Assembly (NCBI GenBank): GCA_964437815.1
Contig: CAYTIE010000020.1
Span: forward strand, 1 to 20,891
Source of the DNA: Marisimplicoccus sp964437815
GTDB lineage: Bacteria; Bacteroidota; Bacteroidia; Flavobacteriales; Flavobacteriaceae
DNA length: 20,891 nucleotides
Direction of reading: 5' to 3'
In this document: in pieces, positions 7,632 through 15,213 of the stretch
How the letters are laid out: each line of letters starts with the position of its first letter
Numbering within the stretch: the first letter of the stretch is position 1
The notes under the pieces: model-generated
Told to the model about the DNA's origin: nothing
The model's database searches: none
The model's input: only the letters and a program-made list of their open reading frames with translations
Position numbers and translations under genes: made by a program

Positions 7632-8644
7632 TTATCCTTATTGTTTTTGTCTATTTTTTTAATTATTTCAGGTAAGTTTTTAAAATGAATATACGATCTA
7701 TTAAAATTCATAGTTGGTATGGCTGGCGATCCTTTAATTATTTCATTATCCTTAATATCAGATGATACAGCAGATTGAGCTGCAACCTTAACGTTGTCAC
7801 CAACCTTTACATGGTTTATAACTCCTACCTGCCCTCCAAACATACAGTTCTTTCCAATTTTACTTGAACCCGCGATTCCACATTGTGCAGCAATGACAGT
7901 GTTTTCTCCAATTTCTACATTATGCGCTATCTGTATTTGATTATCAAGTTTCACACCATTATTAATTATTGTAGAACCTATAGTTGCTCTATCTATTGTA
8001 CAGTTTGATCCAATTTCTACATTATCCTTAATTAATACATTACCTGTTTGAGGAATCTTTTTATAAGTACCATCCTTTAGGGGTGCAAAACCAAATCCAT
8101 CTGAACCTATAACAGAACAACTGTGAATAATACAATTATTACCAATAATTATATCATCAAGTATTTTAACACCTGGGTATAAAGTAACATTATCTCCAAT
8201 CTTAACATTAGAACCAATAAAAGAATGGCTGCTTATATTACAGTTCTTTCCAATAATTGAATTTTCTTTGATTATAACATAATCTCCTATAAATGGTTCA
8301 GCTCCAATAGAAGAACTCTTATCTATTATTGATGTTTTTGCTATTCCCTTCGACTCATTTTTATTAGAATTATATAACTCTAGTAGATCAGTAAAAGATT
8401 GGTAGGGGTCTTTTACCCTAATTAATGTTGTTGATAATTTTTCTGAAGGGCTAAAATCATTAGAAACTACAACTGCAGATGCCTTAGTAGAGTAGATATA
8501 TTCAGTATATTTTGGATTTGCAAGAAAAGAAATTGATCCAATCTCACCCTCTTCAATTTTTGACAATTGAGATATGTTGATTTCAGAATCTCCTTCTAGA
8601 GTTCCATTTATTTCCTCAGCAATTTGCTTAGTAGTCAAATTCAT
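7628..8644 (-). CDS. lpxD: UDP-3-O-acylglucosamine N-acyltransferase LpxD
   Basis: It adds the second 3-hydroxyacyl chain in lipid A synthesis, using the product of LpxC. An N-terminal uridine-binding domain (MNLTTKQIAEEINGTLEGDS to about 100) is followed by the hexapeptide beta-helix, with the His of QIAHNVEIGENTVIAAQ as catalytic base, and a short C-terminal helix. An earlier ATG at 8662 is possible, but I prefer 8644 (338 residues). It gives the standard N-terminus, and a perfect TAnnTTTG -7 element (8650-8657) lies between the two ATGs, so a transcript from that promoter could not include the upstream one. This is the first gene of the seven-gene operon. Confidence 0.93.
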   Translation of the reverse strand: MNLTTKQIAEEINGTLEGDSEINISQLSKIEEGEIGSISFLANPKYTEYIYSTKASAVVVSNDFSPSEKLSTTLIRVKDPYQSFTDLLELYNSNKNESKGIAKTSIIDKSSSIGAEPFIGDYVIIKENSIIGKNCNISSHSFIGSNVKIGDNVTLYPGVKILDDIIIGNNCIIHSCSVIGSDGFGFAPLKDGTYKKIPQTGNVLIKDNVEIGSNCTIDRATIGSTIINNGVKLDNQIQIAHNVEIGENTVIAAQCGIAGSSKIGKNCMFGGQVGVINHVKVGDNVKVAAQSAVSSDIKDNEIIKGSPAIPTMNFNRSYIHFKNLPEIIKKIDKNNKDK

Positions 8645-8649
8645 AACTG

Positions 8650-8657
8650 CAAAATTA
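8650..8657 (-). promoter_or_regulatory. -7 promoter element (TAATTTTG) of the lpxD operon
   Basis: The minus strand carries TAATTTTG, a full match to TAnnTTTG, five bases upstream of the preferred lpxD ATG. Normal spacing puts the transcription start at or one base before the start codon, implying a leaderless or near-leaderless message. No clear -33 TTG was found at the expected distance. Confidence 0.5.
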
Positions 8658-8694
8658 AACAATTATGTTAAATCCTTATATTTATTAGCTTAAT

Positions 8695-9102
8695 ATGAAT
8701 ATTGATTATACCCTTAATGAAATTCGAAAAGTTGCTAAAAAGGTAACAGAAGAGATAAATTCTTATATAATTTTAATATCAGGAGAAGTTGGTGCTGGAA
8801 AAACATCACTAATTAAGGAAATATTAAAAATCTATAAAGTCAATGATAACGTTAATAGCCCTACTTTTTCAATAATAAACGAATACCTTACAGAGGATGA
8901 AAAAATCATCTATCATATTGATTTATATAGAATAAAAAATATAGATGAACTTCATTCAATTGGATTTTTTGAATATATTGAATCAAATAATCTTTGTTTT
9001 ATAGAATGGGGAGATGTTATTGAAAATGATATTAAAGAGAGTTACAATAAATTTGTAATTGAAAAGAGACAAGATAATAGATTAATTAAAATGGTAAAAT
9101 GA
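8695..9102 (+). CDS. tsaE: tRNA t6A biosynthesis ATPase TsaE
   Basis: TsaE is the ATPase that drives the TsaB-TsaD complex making N6-threonylcarbamoyladenosine at position 37 of ANN-decoding tRNAs. The 135-residue protein has the Walker A motif GEVGAGKTS at 30-38, then NSPTFSIINEY, the HIDLYRI strand and FIEWGD, all signatures of the family and in the usual order. The length is slightly short of the usual 140-155 but nothing essential is missing. It is divergent from lpxD with about 50 bases between them. Its stop overlaps the next gene's ATG as ATGA, so the two are coupled. TATATTTA at 8677-8684 is a possible weak -7 element. Confidence 0.93.
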   Translation: MNIDYTLNEIRKVAKKVTEEINSYIILISGEVGAGKTSLIKEILKIYKVNDNVNSPTFSIINEYLTEDEKIIYHIDLYRIKNIDELHSIGFFEYIESNNLCFIEWGDVIENDIKESYNKFVIEKRQDNRLIKMVK

Positions 9103-9452
9103 TTTTTAGAAAAAGACTTTATTTTTTCTCAATCGGATTAATAATTGGAATCTTTTTAGTGATGTTTATTTTTCGTGGCAAGAATGCTTCATTTAATTAT
9201 ATGCCAAATTCTAGGGTGATTCAAAATATAACAAACAAGGATTCTATTCATTTTATAGATAAAAGAAATATAGGTTTCAAGAAAGATGATATTAAAGAGA
9301 TTATTTCAAATGGGAAGGTTGATTTTAAAAATAGTAATTCAAGGAATAAGCCTTGTAGCGTTTATAAGATAATTAGTTTTTGGAAAAATTCAGAAGTCAT
9401 TCTAGAAATTGAAAATTGCCCTGAATATATAATAGTTACTTTGGTTGATTAA
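9099..9452 (+). CDS. small membrane-anchored protein of unknown function, possibly DUF4258-like
   Basis: The 117-residue protein has one N-terminal membrane helix (about 8-25, FFSIGLIIGIFLVMFIF) after a basic RKR, then a soluble domain outside the cytoplasm by the positive-inside rule. The domain contains IGFKKDDIKEIISNGKVDFK and a paired-cysteine pattern (KPCSVYKI and ENCPEYI). The spacing 'helix, ISNGKVDF, strand, strand' recalls small DUF4258-type domains that I associate with genes next to tsaE in flavobacteria; that is memory, not a search. It starts inside the tsaE stop (ATGA) and ends in a four-base overlap with the convergent proline dehydrogenase gene. No function proposed. Confidence 0.75.
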   Translation: MIFRKRLYFFSIGLIIGIFLVMFIFRGKNASFNYMPNSRVIQNITNKDSIHFIDKRNIGFKKDDIKEIISNGKVDFKNSNSRNKPCSVYKIISFWKNSEVILEIENCPEYIIVTLVD

Positions 9453-10579
9453 ATTTTCTTTCTTCTTTGCATTTCATTTCTTATCAAACTTAGTTCTCTA
9501 GAGGTTTGGCCTTTAACTGAAGTATTCTCCTCTGCCCTTCTTATTAAATATGGCATAACTTTTTTAATTGGCCCGTAAGGAAGATATTTTACCACATTGT
9601 ATTTTTCACTTGCCAGGTTAAATGTTATATGATCACTCATGCCAAATAATTGTCCAAGCCATATTTTTTTATAATCTCTTTTTAAACTTTTACTTTCAAT
9701 AATGTCAATTATTTTGTAAAGACTTTCTTCATTATGAGTACCACAGAAAAGATCAAAAGTATCAAGATTAGAGAGAATGTATTTTACTCCATTATTAAAA
9801 TTTGTATCTGTTTCCTCTTTAGATTGACATATAGGCGATTCATAATTTAATTTTTTTGCTCGATTATTTTCCTTTTCAATGTAAGCACCTCTCACAAGTT
9901 TTATGCCGATTTTAAAATCATTTTGTTTTGCAGTTTCTAATAAACTTTTTAAATAATTCAATCTATCGTGTCTATACATTTGAACAGTATTGAATACTAT
10001 TGGATTTTGTTTATTATACTTGATCATCATCATTTCTACTAAATTATCGATTGAATTTTGAATCCAGCTTTCTTCTGCATCAATAAGTATCCTGACTTTT
10101 TTTTCAAAAGCTTTATTACATATTTTATCAAATCTATTATATATATTTTGTTCATAATCTGACTTCATAAAATCAGAGGTCTTCCCCAAAGCTGTTGGTT
10201 TAAAAACTGTAAAAGGAATATTGTTGTTTATAGAAGCAAATTCTATTGATTCAATTACGTTTTGACAAGAATCATTAAATGATTTTTCATTTTGAGATCC
10301 CTCAACTGAATAATAGAGATATGAATATACATTTTTCGAAAATAATTTTTTTACTGTCACCATAGAATCTTCGAGATTAAGTCCAGAGCAAAATTGATTA
10401 AATACAGTCTTTTTAACTATAAATGACACTGGTAAATTAAGTTTTAGTGAGATATTTAGTAGGTTCTTTCCAAGATTTGTTAAAACCCTACTTGAGATGA
10501 TTTTAAATAGAAAATATGCCTTTTTTAACTCAAAGTCAGATTTAAGTTCAAAACCAATTTTAGTGTTATCGAAAAGCAT
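9449..10579 (-). CDS. proline dehydrogenase (monofunctional)
   Basis: This FAD enzyme oxidises L-proline to 1-pyrroline-5-carboxylate, the first step of proline catabolism. The 376-residue protein is a PRODH-type (beta/alpha)8 barrel without the aldehyde dehydrogenase half found in PutA. Numbering from the ATG, key motifs are DAEESW near 167-172, KLVRGAY at 227-233, CGTHNEES, YLPYGP at 332-337 and PYLIRRAEENT at 343-353, which carry substrate and flavin contacts. I start at the ATG 10579; the frame also has a TTG one codon upstream. The N-terminus FDNTKIGFELKSDFELKKAY resembles other Bacteroidota forms. The P5C dehydrogenase is not in the window. It is divergent from aroB with a 47-base gap, and ends over the stop of the preceding plus-strand gene. 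Confidence 0.92.
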   Translation of the reverse strand: MLFDNTKIGFELKSDFELKKAYFLFKIISSRVLTNLGKNLLNISLKLNLPVSFIVKKTVFNQFCSGLNLEDSMVTVKKLFSKNVYSYLYYSVEGSQNEKSFNDSCQNVIESIEFASINNNIPFTVFKPTALGKTSDFMKSDYEQNIYNRFDKICNKAFEKKVRILIDAEESWIQNSIDNLVEMMMIKYNKQNPIVFNTVQMYRHDRLNYLKSLLETAKQNDFKIGIKLVRGAYIEKENNRAKKLNYESPICQSKEETDTNFNNGVKYILSNLDTFDLFCGTHNEESLYKIIDIIESKSLKRDYKKIWLGQLFGMSDHITFNLASEKYNVVKYLPYGPIKKVMPYLIRRAEENTSVKGQTSRELSLIRNEMQRRKKI

Positions 10580-10601
10580 CAAAAATAATTAGCTAATTTT
10601 G
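10580..10601. promoter_or_regulatory. divergent promoter region with central palindrome, proline dehydrogenase / aroB
   Basis: Plus-strand TAATTTTG (10594-10601) fits the -7 consensus and lies 25 bases before the aroB ATG, leaving about a 20-base leader. On the minus strand TATTTTTG (10587-10580) also fits, but it directly abuts the proline dehydrogenase ATG, too close for a normal start. Between and across them is AATTAGCTAATT (10587-10598), a perfect 12-base palindrome. The aroB element is the more credible of the two. Confidence 0.45.
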
Positions 10602-10626
10602 CTGTAAATCTAATCAAAAATTAACA

Positions 10627-11655
10627 ATGCTAATTGACGACTACTCAAATATTAATCAATTAATCACTGAAAACTCATATTCGTCAGTTTTCCTTTTACT
10701 TGATAGTAATACCGATAAACACTGTTTAGATTTATTTATTAAAAAATCTGGTATTATAGAGTTTAATAAAATTGTGATAAAGGATGGTGAAGAGAGTAAA
10801 AATATAGATACATGTGAATACGTTTGGGAATATTTAAATTCAAATAATGGAGATAGAAAGAGCCTATTAATAAATATTGGCGGTGGAGTAGTAACTGATC
10901 TTGGAGGATTTATTGCCAGCACTTACCTAAGAGGTATTGATTTTATAAATGTTCCTACAACAGTATTGTGTATGGTTGATGCAGCTTTTGGGGGTAAGAC
11001 AGGTATAAACTTTAAATCTATAAAGAATCAAATTGGAGTTATTAATAAACCTAAAGGAGTTTTGATTGATATTGATTATCTAAAAACACTAAGTAAAGAA
11101 GAATATATAAATGGATTCGCTGAAATATATAAACATAGCTTAATTACTGATAATGAAGAGCTACAATTTAAAAACCTTGTCAAGTTTGATTTTATAAAGG
11201 ATATAAGAGATATAATTCATAGTTATAGTAGCATTAAAAACAAAGTAGTTAAATTAGACTTATATGAATCGAATTATCGAAAAGTATTAAATCTAGGACA
11301 CACCATAGGGCATGCAGTAGAATCTTATTCAATTATTTCAAAAGATATAGATAAATTAAAGCATGGGGAAGCTATTGCAGTAGGTTTAATAACAGAGCTT
11401 TATATTTCACATAAAATACATGGATTTGACTATAATGAGCTCTTATCGATAAAAGAAGAACTATTAAAGCATTTTAACAAGGTTAGATTTGAAACTTCAG
11501 ATCAAAAGGAGATGATTAAAATAATGAGCTTCGATAAGAAAAACTATCGTAATGCAGTGAAATATGTATTATTAAAAAGTATCGGAAACCCAATAATTGA
11601 TCAAGAAGTATCTGATGAACTCTTTTTTAAAGCGTTTGACTTTTACAATGATTAA
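10627..11655 (+). CDS. aroB: 3-dehydroquinate synthase
   Basis: AroB converts DAHP to 3-dehydroquinate, the second step of the shikimate pathway to aromatic amino acids. The protein is 342 residues, normal for the family. It shows KDGEESKN (52-59), the NAD loop GGGVVTDLGGF (85-95), NVPTTVLCMVDAAFGGKTGIN (108-128), and the metal ligands Glu166 (GFAEIYKH), His225 (NLGHTIGHAVE) and His246 (KHGEAIAVG). No other shikimate gene is in the window, which is normal for flavobacteria, where these genes are scattered. Its TAA overlaps the stop of the convergent Lrp gene. Confidence 0.95.
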   Translation: MLIDDYSNINQLITENSYSSVFLLLDSNTDKHCLDLFIKKSGIIEFNKIVIKDGEESKNIDTCEYVWEYLNSNNGDRKSLLINIGGGVVTDLGGFIASTYLRGIDFINVPTTVLCMVDAAFGGKTGINFKSIKNQIGVINKPKGVLIDIDYLKTLSKEEYINGFAEIYKHSLITDNEELQFKNLVKFDFIKDIRDIIHSYSSIKNKVVKLDLYESNYRKVLNLGHTIGHAVESYSIISKDIDKLKHGEAIAVGLITELYISHKIHGFDYNELLSIKEELLKHFNKVRFETSDQKEMIKIMSFDKKNYRNAVKYVLLKSIGNPIIDQEVSDELFFKAFDFYND

Positions 11656-12173
11656 GTAGATGAATTCCTACCATTATTGACTTTAGCCCTTGATTCAGGT
11701 GTTAATTCAGAAAAAATAGATTTCATTAACCTTTTCTTATCGTTAATCGATTCTTCTAATGATATCATACTCTCAAGCCTTTGAATACCAGGAATTTTTT
11801 CTATATCCATAATTATATCCTTTGCATGTTTAGTGCTTTTTGCACGAATTTTACAAATAAGGTTATATTTTCCAGTCATTAGATGAGCTACAGTAACGTT
11901 TGGAATATTCTTAAGTGAATCAAGAATATCATATGACTGACCCGATCTATCAGCCAAAACACCAATATAAGCAACGAAACTATAACCTAAAAGATTATAG
12001 TCAAGATTAAGTGAAGAACTCTTTATTATACCGGAATCTTCGAGTTTTTTAACCCTAACGTGAACTGTACCAGCAGAAATTAGGAGTCTTTTAGCAATAT
12101 CAGTAAAAGGTGTTCTTGTATTATCAATTAAAATATCAAGTATTTTTCTATCTATATCATCAATTTTTTGCAT
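11652..12173 (-). CDS. Lrp/AsnC-family transcriptional regulator
   Basis: Residues 1-60 form the AsnC-type winged helix-turn-helix (IDDIDRKILDILIDNTRTPF, then AKRLLISAGTVHVRVKKLEDSGII). The rest is the RAM/ACT-like effector and oligomerisation domain (YSFVAYIGVL, HLMTGKYNLICKIRAKSTKHA, ISLEESINDKKR). I start at the ATG 12173 (173 residues), because the standard N-terminus begins there; a TTG (12194) and an ATG (12191) upstream would only add MMERLVI. Such proteins sense amino acids and bind as octamers to repeated sites. It is divergent from the XRE regulator over a 200-base region with paired palindromes, where it may autoregulate. Which genes it controls is unknown; proline dehydrogenase nearby is a candidate by analogy only. 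Confidence 0.88.
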   Translation of the reverse strand: MQKIDDIDRKILDILIDNTRTPFTDIAKRLLISAGTVHVRVKKLEDSGIIKSSSLNLDYNLLGYSFVAYIGVLADRSGQSYDILDSLKNIPNVTVAHLMTGKYNLICKIRAKSTKHAKDIIMDIEKIPGIQRLESMISLEESINDKKRLMKSIFSELTPESRAKVNNGRNSST

Positions 12174-12279
12174 AATTACTAGCCTTTCCATCAATTTAGT
12201 AAATTTTTCTTAATATTTTAAGCTATTTTCAAGACCTATTTCAAACATCTTCATTTTTTTTATACATTTACAACCATAA

Positions 12280-12309
12280 TTACAATTGTGTTTATCTATT
12301 TACAATTGT
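12280..12309. promoter_or_regulatory. twin ACAATTGT palindromes, operator-like
   Basis: TTACAATTGT occurs at 12280-12289 and again at 12300-12309. Each holds the perfect eight-base palindrome ACAATTGT (12282-12289, 12302-12309), with centres exactly 20 bases apart, about two helical turns. The second has a wider near-palindrome, TTTACAATTGTTAA. A half-site TTTACAA lies at 12268-12274. They sit in the gap between two divergent regulator genes and just upstream of a possible lrp promoter (TTG, 21 bases, GATGTTTG on the minus strand). Confidence 0.45.
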
Positions 12310-12346
12310 TAATTAATAAAAACTAAAATATTGTTAATCAGTATTT

Positions 12347-12354
12347 TATATGTG
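12347..12354 (+). promoter_or_regulatory. possible -7 element of the XRE regulator gene
   Basis: TATATGTG matches TAnnTTTG at all fixed positions but one and ends 19 bases before the ATG at 12374. There is no TTG at proper -33 spacing. Weak call. Confidence 0.25.
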
Positions 12355-12373
12355 TAACTAAAAGTTTTAATTT

Positions 12374-12763
12374 ATGGTGGCTCATTCTGAAATTATAAGT
12401 CGTATTAGAAAAATTATATCTGATAATAATTTGTCAAATTCATCCTTTGCTGACAGGATAGGTGTTGCAAGATCATCAATATCACATATCTTAAGTGGCA
12501 GGAACAACCCTAGTTTAGATATAATAATTAAAATCCTACATAGTTTTGATGAAATCAATGCTGATTTTCTACTTACTGGCAAGCCTGCATCCCCTGCTGT
12601 TACTAATAAAAACAAAGATTCTGGAAATAGAAATTTGACATTGTTTCCAGAATTAGATATTAATAAAAGTCCCAAAGAAGAATCAGAAATTAATGAAGAA
12701 TTAGTAAAATCTGTTATTCTTGTCTATCAAAATAATAAATTTGAAATATTAAAGAACAAGTAA
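12374..12763 (+). CDS. XRE-family helix-turn-helix regulator
   Basis: The 129-residue protein has a Cro/C1-type HTH in residues about 7-68. LSNSSFADRIGVARSSISHILSGRNNPSLDIIIKIL shows the two DNA-binding helices, followed by NADFLLTGK, a common end of the domain in Bacteroidota. A polar linker follows (about 70-105, rich in N, K, S, E), and the tail ends VKSVILVYQNNKFEILKNK, which looks like a short dimerisation or recognition strand also seen in flavobacterial relatives. It starts with ATG-GTG. It ends three bases before the small lipoprotein gene, with which it likely forms an operon. It faces the Lrp gene across the paired-palindrome region. Target genes unknown. Confidence 0.85.
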   Translation: MVAHSEIISRIRKIISDNNLSNSSFADRIGVARSSISHILSGRNNPSLDIIIKILHSFDEINADFLLTGKPASPAVTNKNKDSGNRNLTLFPELDINKSPKEESEINEELVKSVILVYQNNKFEILKNK

Positions 12764-12766
12764 CTC

Positions 12767-13138
12767 ATGATAAAAAAGCTGTTTATTTTGATCTTATTTA
12801 CCTCTTGCTACAGTGTTAATAGAGATTGTGGTAATTTTATGACTGGAAAATTTGAATTTACCTACAAATTAAATGATACTATTAAAAAATCAAGATTTAC
12901 AAGAACTTTAGACTACGAAATAGAAGAATATAATGGTGTAATTGACTCTTCATCAATAAGTTGGGTTAATAATTGCGAGTTTATACTAACTAAACTCAAT
13001 CCAAGAACAAATCAAGAAAAAAGACCTGTTAAAATTAAAATAATAAGAACTTATGAAGATTCTTATGATTTTGAGTATTCATCCATAAATGAGCCAATAG
13101 TTATCAATAGAGGTAAGGTAAAACGAATTATTGATTAA
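12767..13138 (+). CDS. small lipoprotein of unknown function next to parC
   Basis: The 123-residue protein begins MIKKLFILILFTSC, a short lipoprotein signal with Cys14 as the lipidation site, then YSVNRDCGNFMTGKFEFTY. The rest is predicted beta-rich and charged, with ISWVNNCEFILTKLNP near the middle. The RDC...F.TG.F motif and the W.(N/D)C.(F/Y)xLT motif are ones I remember from flavobacterial proteins encoded beside parC; databases often label these 'DNA topoisomerase IV', which is almost certainly a neighbour-derived naming error. It has no topoisomerase feature. Its stop overlaps that of convergent parC by four bases. Possible roles in the envelope are open. Confidence 0.78.
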   Translation: MIKKLFILILFTSCYSVNRDCGNFMTGKFEFTYKLNDTIKKSRFTRTLDYEIEEYNGVIDSSSISWVNNCEFILTKLNPRTNQEKRPVKIKIIRTYEDSYDFEYSSINEPIVINRGKVKRIID

Positions 13139-15213
13139 AACAGTTTAGTCTGAGGCTCATCATTAGGCAGTTCACTTTCATCATTAACCTCAATTTTATT
13201 TATATCATCAATAGAAGTTGACGAAATTGTACTTTTTTCTATATATGATACCTTAGCAATAGCGTATTTGTTTACAATATTACCTTTTGAATCCCTTCCT
13301 TTTATAGTGTAATCCTCAAAATCAAGTGGATATTCTTTAATTCTTAGGTTTTTTGTAGCCTTATTATCACTTAGTTTATATTTAACTTTATCAGCCGGAT
13401 CCCCTTCTTTATGAAATTTAAAATAGTGAAGCTTTGAACCTTGCTTACCTTGAGTTAAATGATATTCTTTATCTCTAATAACACCAGATATTTTAAATCG
13501 TTTTATATAGCTTGTACCATTTTTACCATCTCTATATATTAGATTATAAACTAATTTTTTACTATCATCATTAAAAAGGAGAACCTTTTCAATACCCTTG
13601 CCTATGAACACCTTACTATCAACCCTAACAACTTTCATTAAACCTTCATTTGTAAACACGATAACATCATCAAGATCTGAGCAATCAAACAGGTAGTTAT
13701 CTTTTTTCATTCCAGTCCCAACAAATCCATCTTTTTTATTAACGTAAAGCTTTTTATTCTTAATTGATATATCTTTTTTATCTAAATCATCAAATTCCTG
13801 AACCTTAGTCTTCCTTTTTCTTTCTGACCCATACTCCTTTTTTAGGTAATCAAAATATTTAATAGTATAATCTGTTAAATGATCTAAATTATTTTTTACC
13901 TCATCAATATTAGCATTAATATTTTTAAGCTTTTCATTTACTTTATTTAAATCAAACTTTGATATTTTCTTTATTGGTATTTCAGTTAGTTTCTTAATAT
14001 CATCTATAGAAACATCTTTTTTAAGCTTTTTGATATATGGCTTAAGCCCCTCTTCAATTGAAGATAGAACTGACTCCCACGATGTCTTATCTTCAATATC
14101 TCTATAAATTCTATTCTCTATGAAAATTTTCTCTAATGAAATATTATGCCATTGATTGTTTAATTCATATAATTCTATTTCTAATTCTTCTTTTAATAGC
14201 TCTCTAGTATTTTCGGTTGATGTTTTTAATATATCGCTAACACCAATAAACTCCGGTTTATTGTTTGAGATAATACATGAAAGTGGAGATATAGAAACTT
14301 CACATTGAGAAAAAGCATATAAAGCATCAATAGTTTTAGAAATAGATGATCCAGTTTTTAAATAAACTATTATTTCCACATCTGAAGATGTGTTATCTTC
14401 TATTCTCTTCAGCTTAATCTTACCTTTATCTGAAGCTTTAATTATAGACTCTATTACAGAAGCAGTTGTTGTTCCATAAGGGATCTCTTTTATAACAATA
14501 GAATTTTTATCTAGTTTTTCTAGTTTTGCTCTAACTTTTATCCTCCCTCCCCTATTTCCATCATTATAATTTTTGACATCAACAAAGCCACCAGTTTGAA
14601 AATCAGGATATAACTTAAATCGTTTACCCTTCAGATGTTTTATACTTGAATCTATAAGTTCATTAAAGTTATGAGGTAAAATCTTTGTAGATAAACCAAC
14701 AGCAATACCTTCAGCTCCTTGAGCTAATAATAGCGGGAATTTTATAGGTAAGTGTATAGGCTCCTTTTTCCTCCCATCATAAGATAATTGCCATTTAGTT
14801 GTTTTTGAATTAAAAACAACTTCTAAAGCAAATTTCGAAAGCCTTGCCTCAATATATCTAGATGCTGCCGCTTTATCTCCTGTGTATATATTACCCCAAT
14901 TACCTTGCATATCAATTAATAAATCTTTTTGACCTAACTGAATAATAGCATCAGAAATACTGGCATCACCATGAGGATGGAATTGCATAGTTGTTCCTAC
15001 AATGTTAGCAACCTTGTTATATCTTCCATCTTCAAGAGTATTCATTGAGTGAAGAATTCTTCTTTGAACTGGCTTTAAACCATCAAATAAATCAGGTACT
15101 GCTCTTTCTAATATTACATATGAAGCATAATCAAGAAACCACTCCTTATACATCCCTCCTACTTTAAGAAGAGAATTTGATTCATTAATACTTACTATTT
15201 CATCATCACTCAT
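13135..15213 (-). CDS. parC: DNA topoisomerase IV subunit A
   Basis: The DNA-cleaving subunit of topoisomerase IV unlinks replicated chromosomes together with ParE. Taking the ATG at 15213 gives 692 residues; the TTG at 15243 would add ten unlikely residues. The CAP-like winged helix holds LDYASYVILERAVPDLFDGL, FHPHGDASISDA and the catalytic Tyr in AASRYIEARLS (residue 120 from this ATG). A tower domain and coiled coil follow (about 330-480, ending near DYLKKEYGSE). The C-terminal part is a beta-pinwheel-like domain (VTNEGLMKVVRVDSKVFIGKGI and following). There is no GyrA box, which fits ParC. It is somewhat short for flavobacterial ParC but keeps the three regions. The start overlaps the parE stop by eight bases. 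Confidence 0.92.
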   Translation of the reverse strand: MSDDEIVSINESNSLLKVGGMYKEWFLDYASYVILERAVPDLFDGLKPVQRRILHSMNTLEDGRYNKVANIVGTTMQFHPHGDASISDAIIQLGQKDLLIDMQGNWGNIYTGDKAAASRYIEARLSKFALEVVFNSKTTKWQLSYDGRKKEPIHLPIKFPLLLAQGAEGIAVGLSTKILPHNFNELIDSSIKHLKGKRFKLYPDFQTGGFVDVKNYNDGNRGGRIKVRAKLEKLDKNSIVIKEIPYGTTTASVIESIIKASDKGKIKLKRIEDNTSSDVEIIVYLKTGSSISKTIDALYAFSQCEVSISPLSCIISNNKPEFIGVSDILKTSTENTRELLKEELEIELYELNNQWHNISLEKIFIENRIYRDIEDKTSWESVLSSIEEGLKPYIKKLKKDVSIDDIKKLTEIPIKKISKFDLNKVNEKLKNINANIDEVKNNLDHLTDYTIKYFDYLKKEYGSERKRKTKVQEFDDLDKKDISIKNKKLYVNKKDGFVGTGMKKDNYLFDCSDLDDVIVFTNEGLMKVVRVDSKVFIGKGIEKVLLFNDDSKKLVYNLIYRDGKNGTSYIKRFKISGVIRDKEYHLTQGKQGSKLHYFKFHKEGDPADKVKYKLSDNKATKNLRIKEYPLDFEDYTIKGRDSKGNIVNKYAIAKVSYIEKSTISSTSIDDINKIEVNDESELPNDEPQTKLF

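Noticed and set aside
12382..12675. 97-residue minus-strand ORF opposite the XRE regulator.
   Set aside because: The plus-strand frame carries a clear HTH domain; the antisense frame has no recognisable feature.
14915..14990. Alanine in ParC (HPHGDASISDA) at the position matching the quinolone-resistance Ser83 of E. coli GyrA.
   Set aside because: As I recall, Ala is usual in Bacteroidota ParC, so it is not evidence of acquired resistance.
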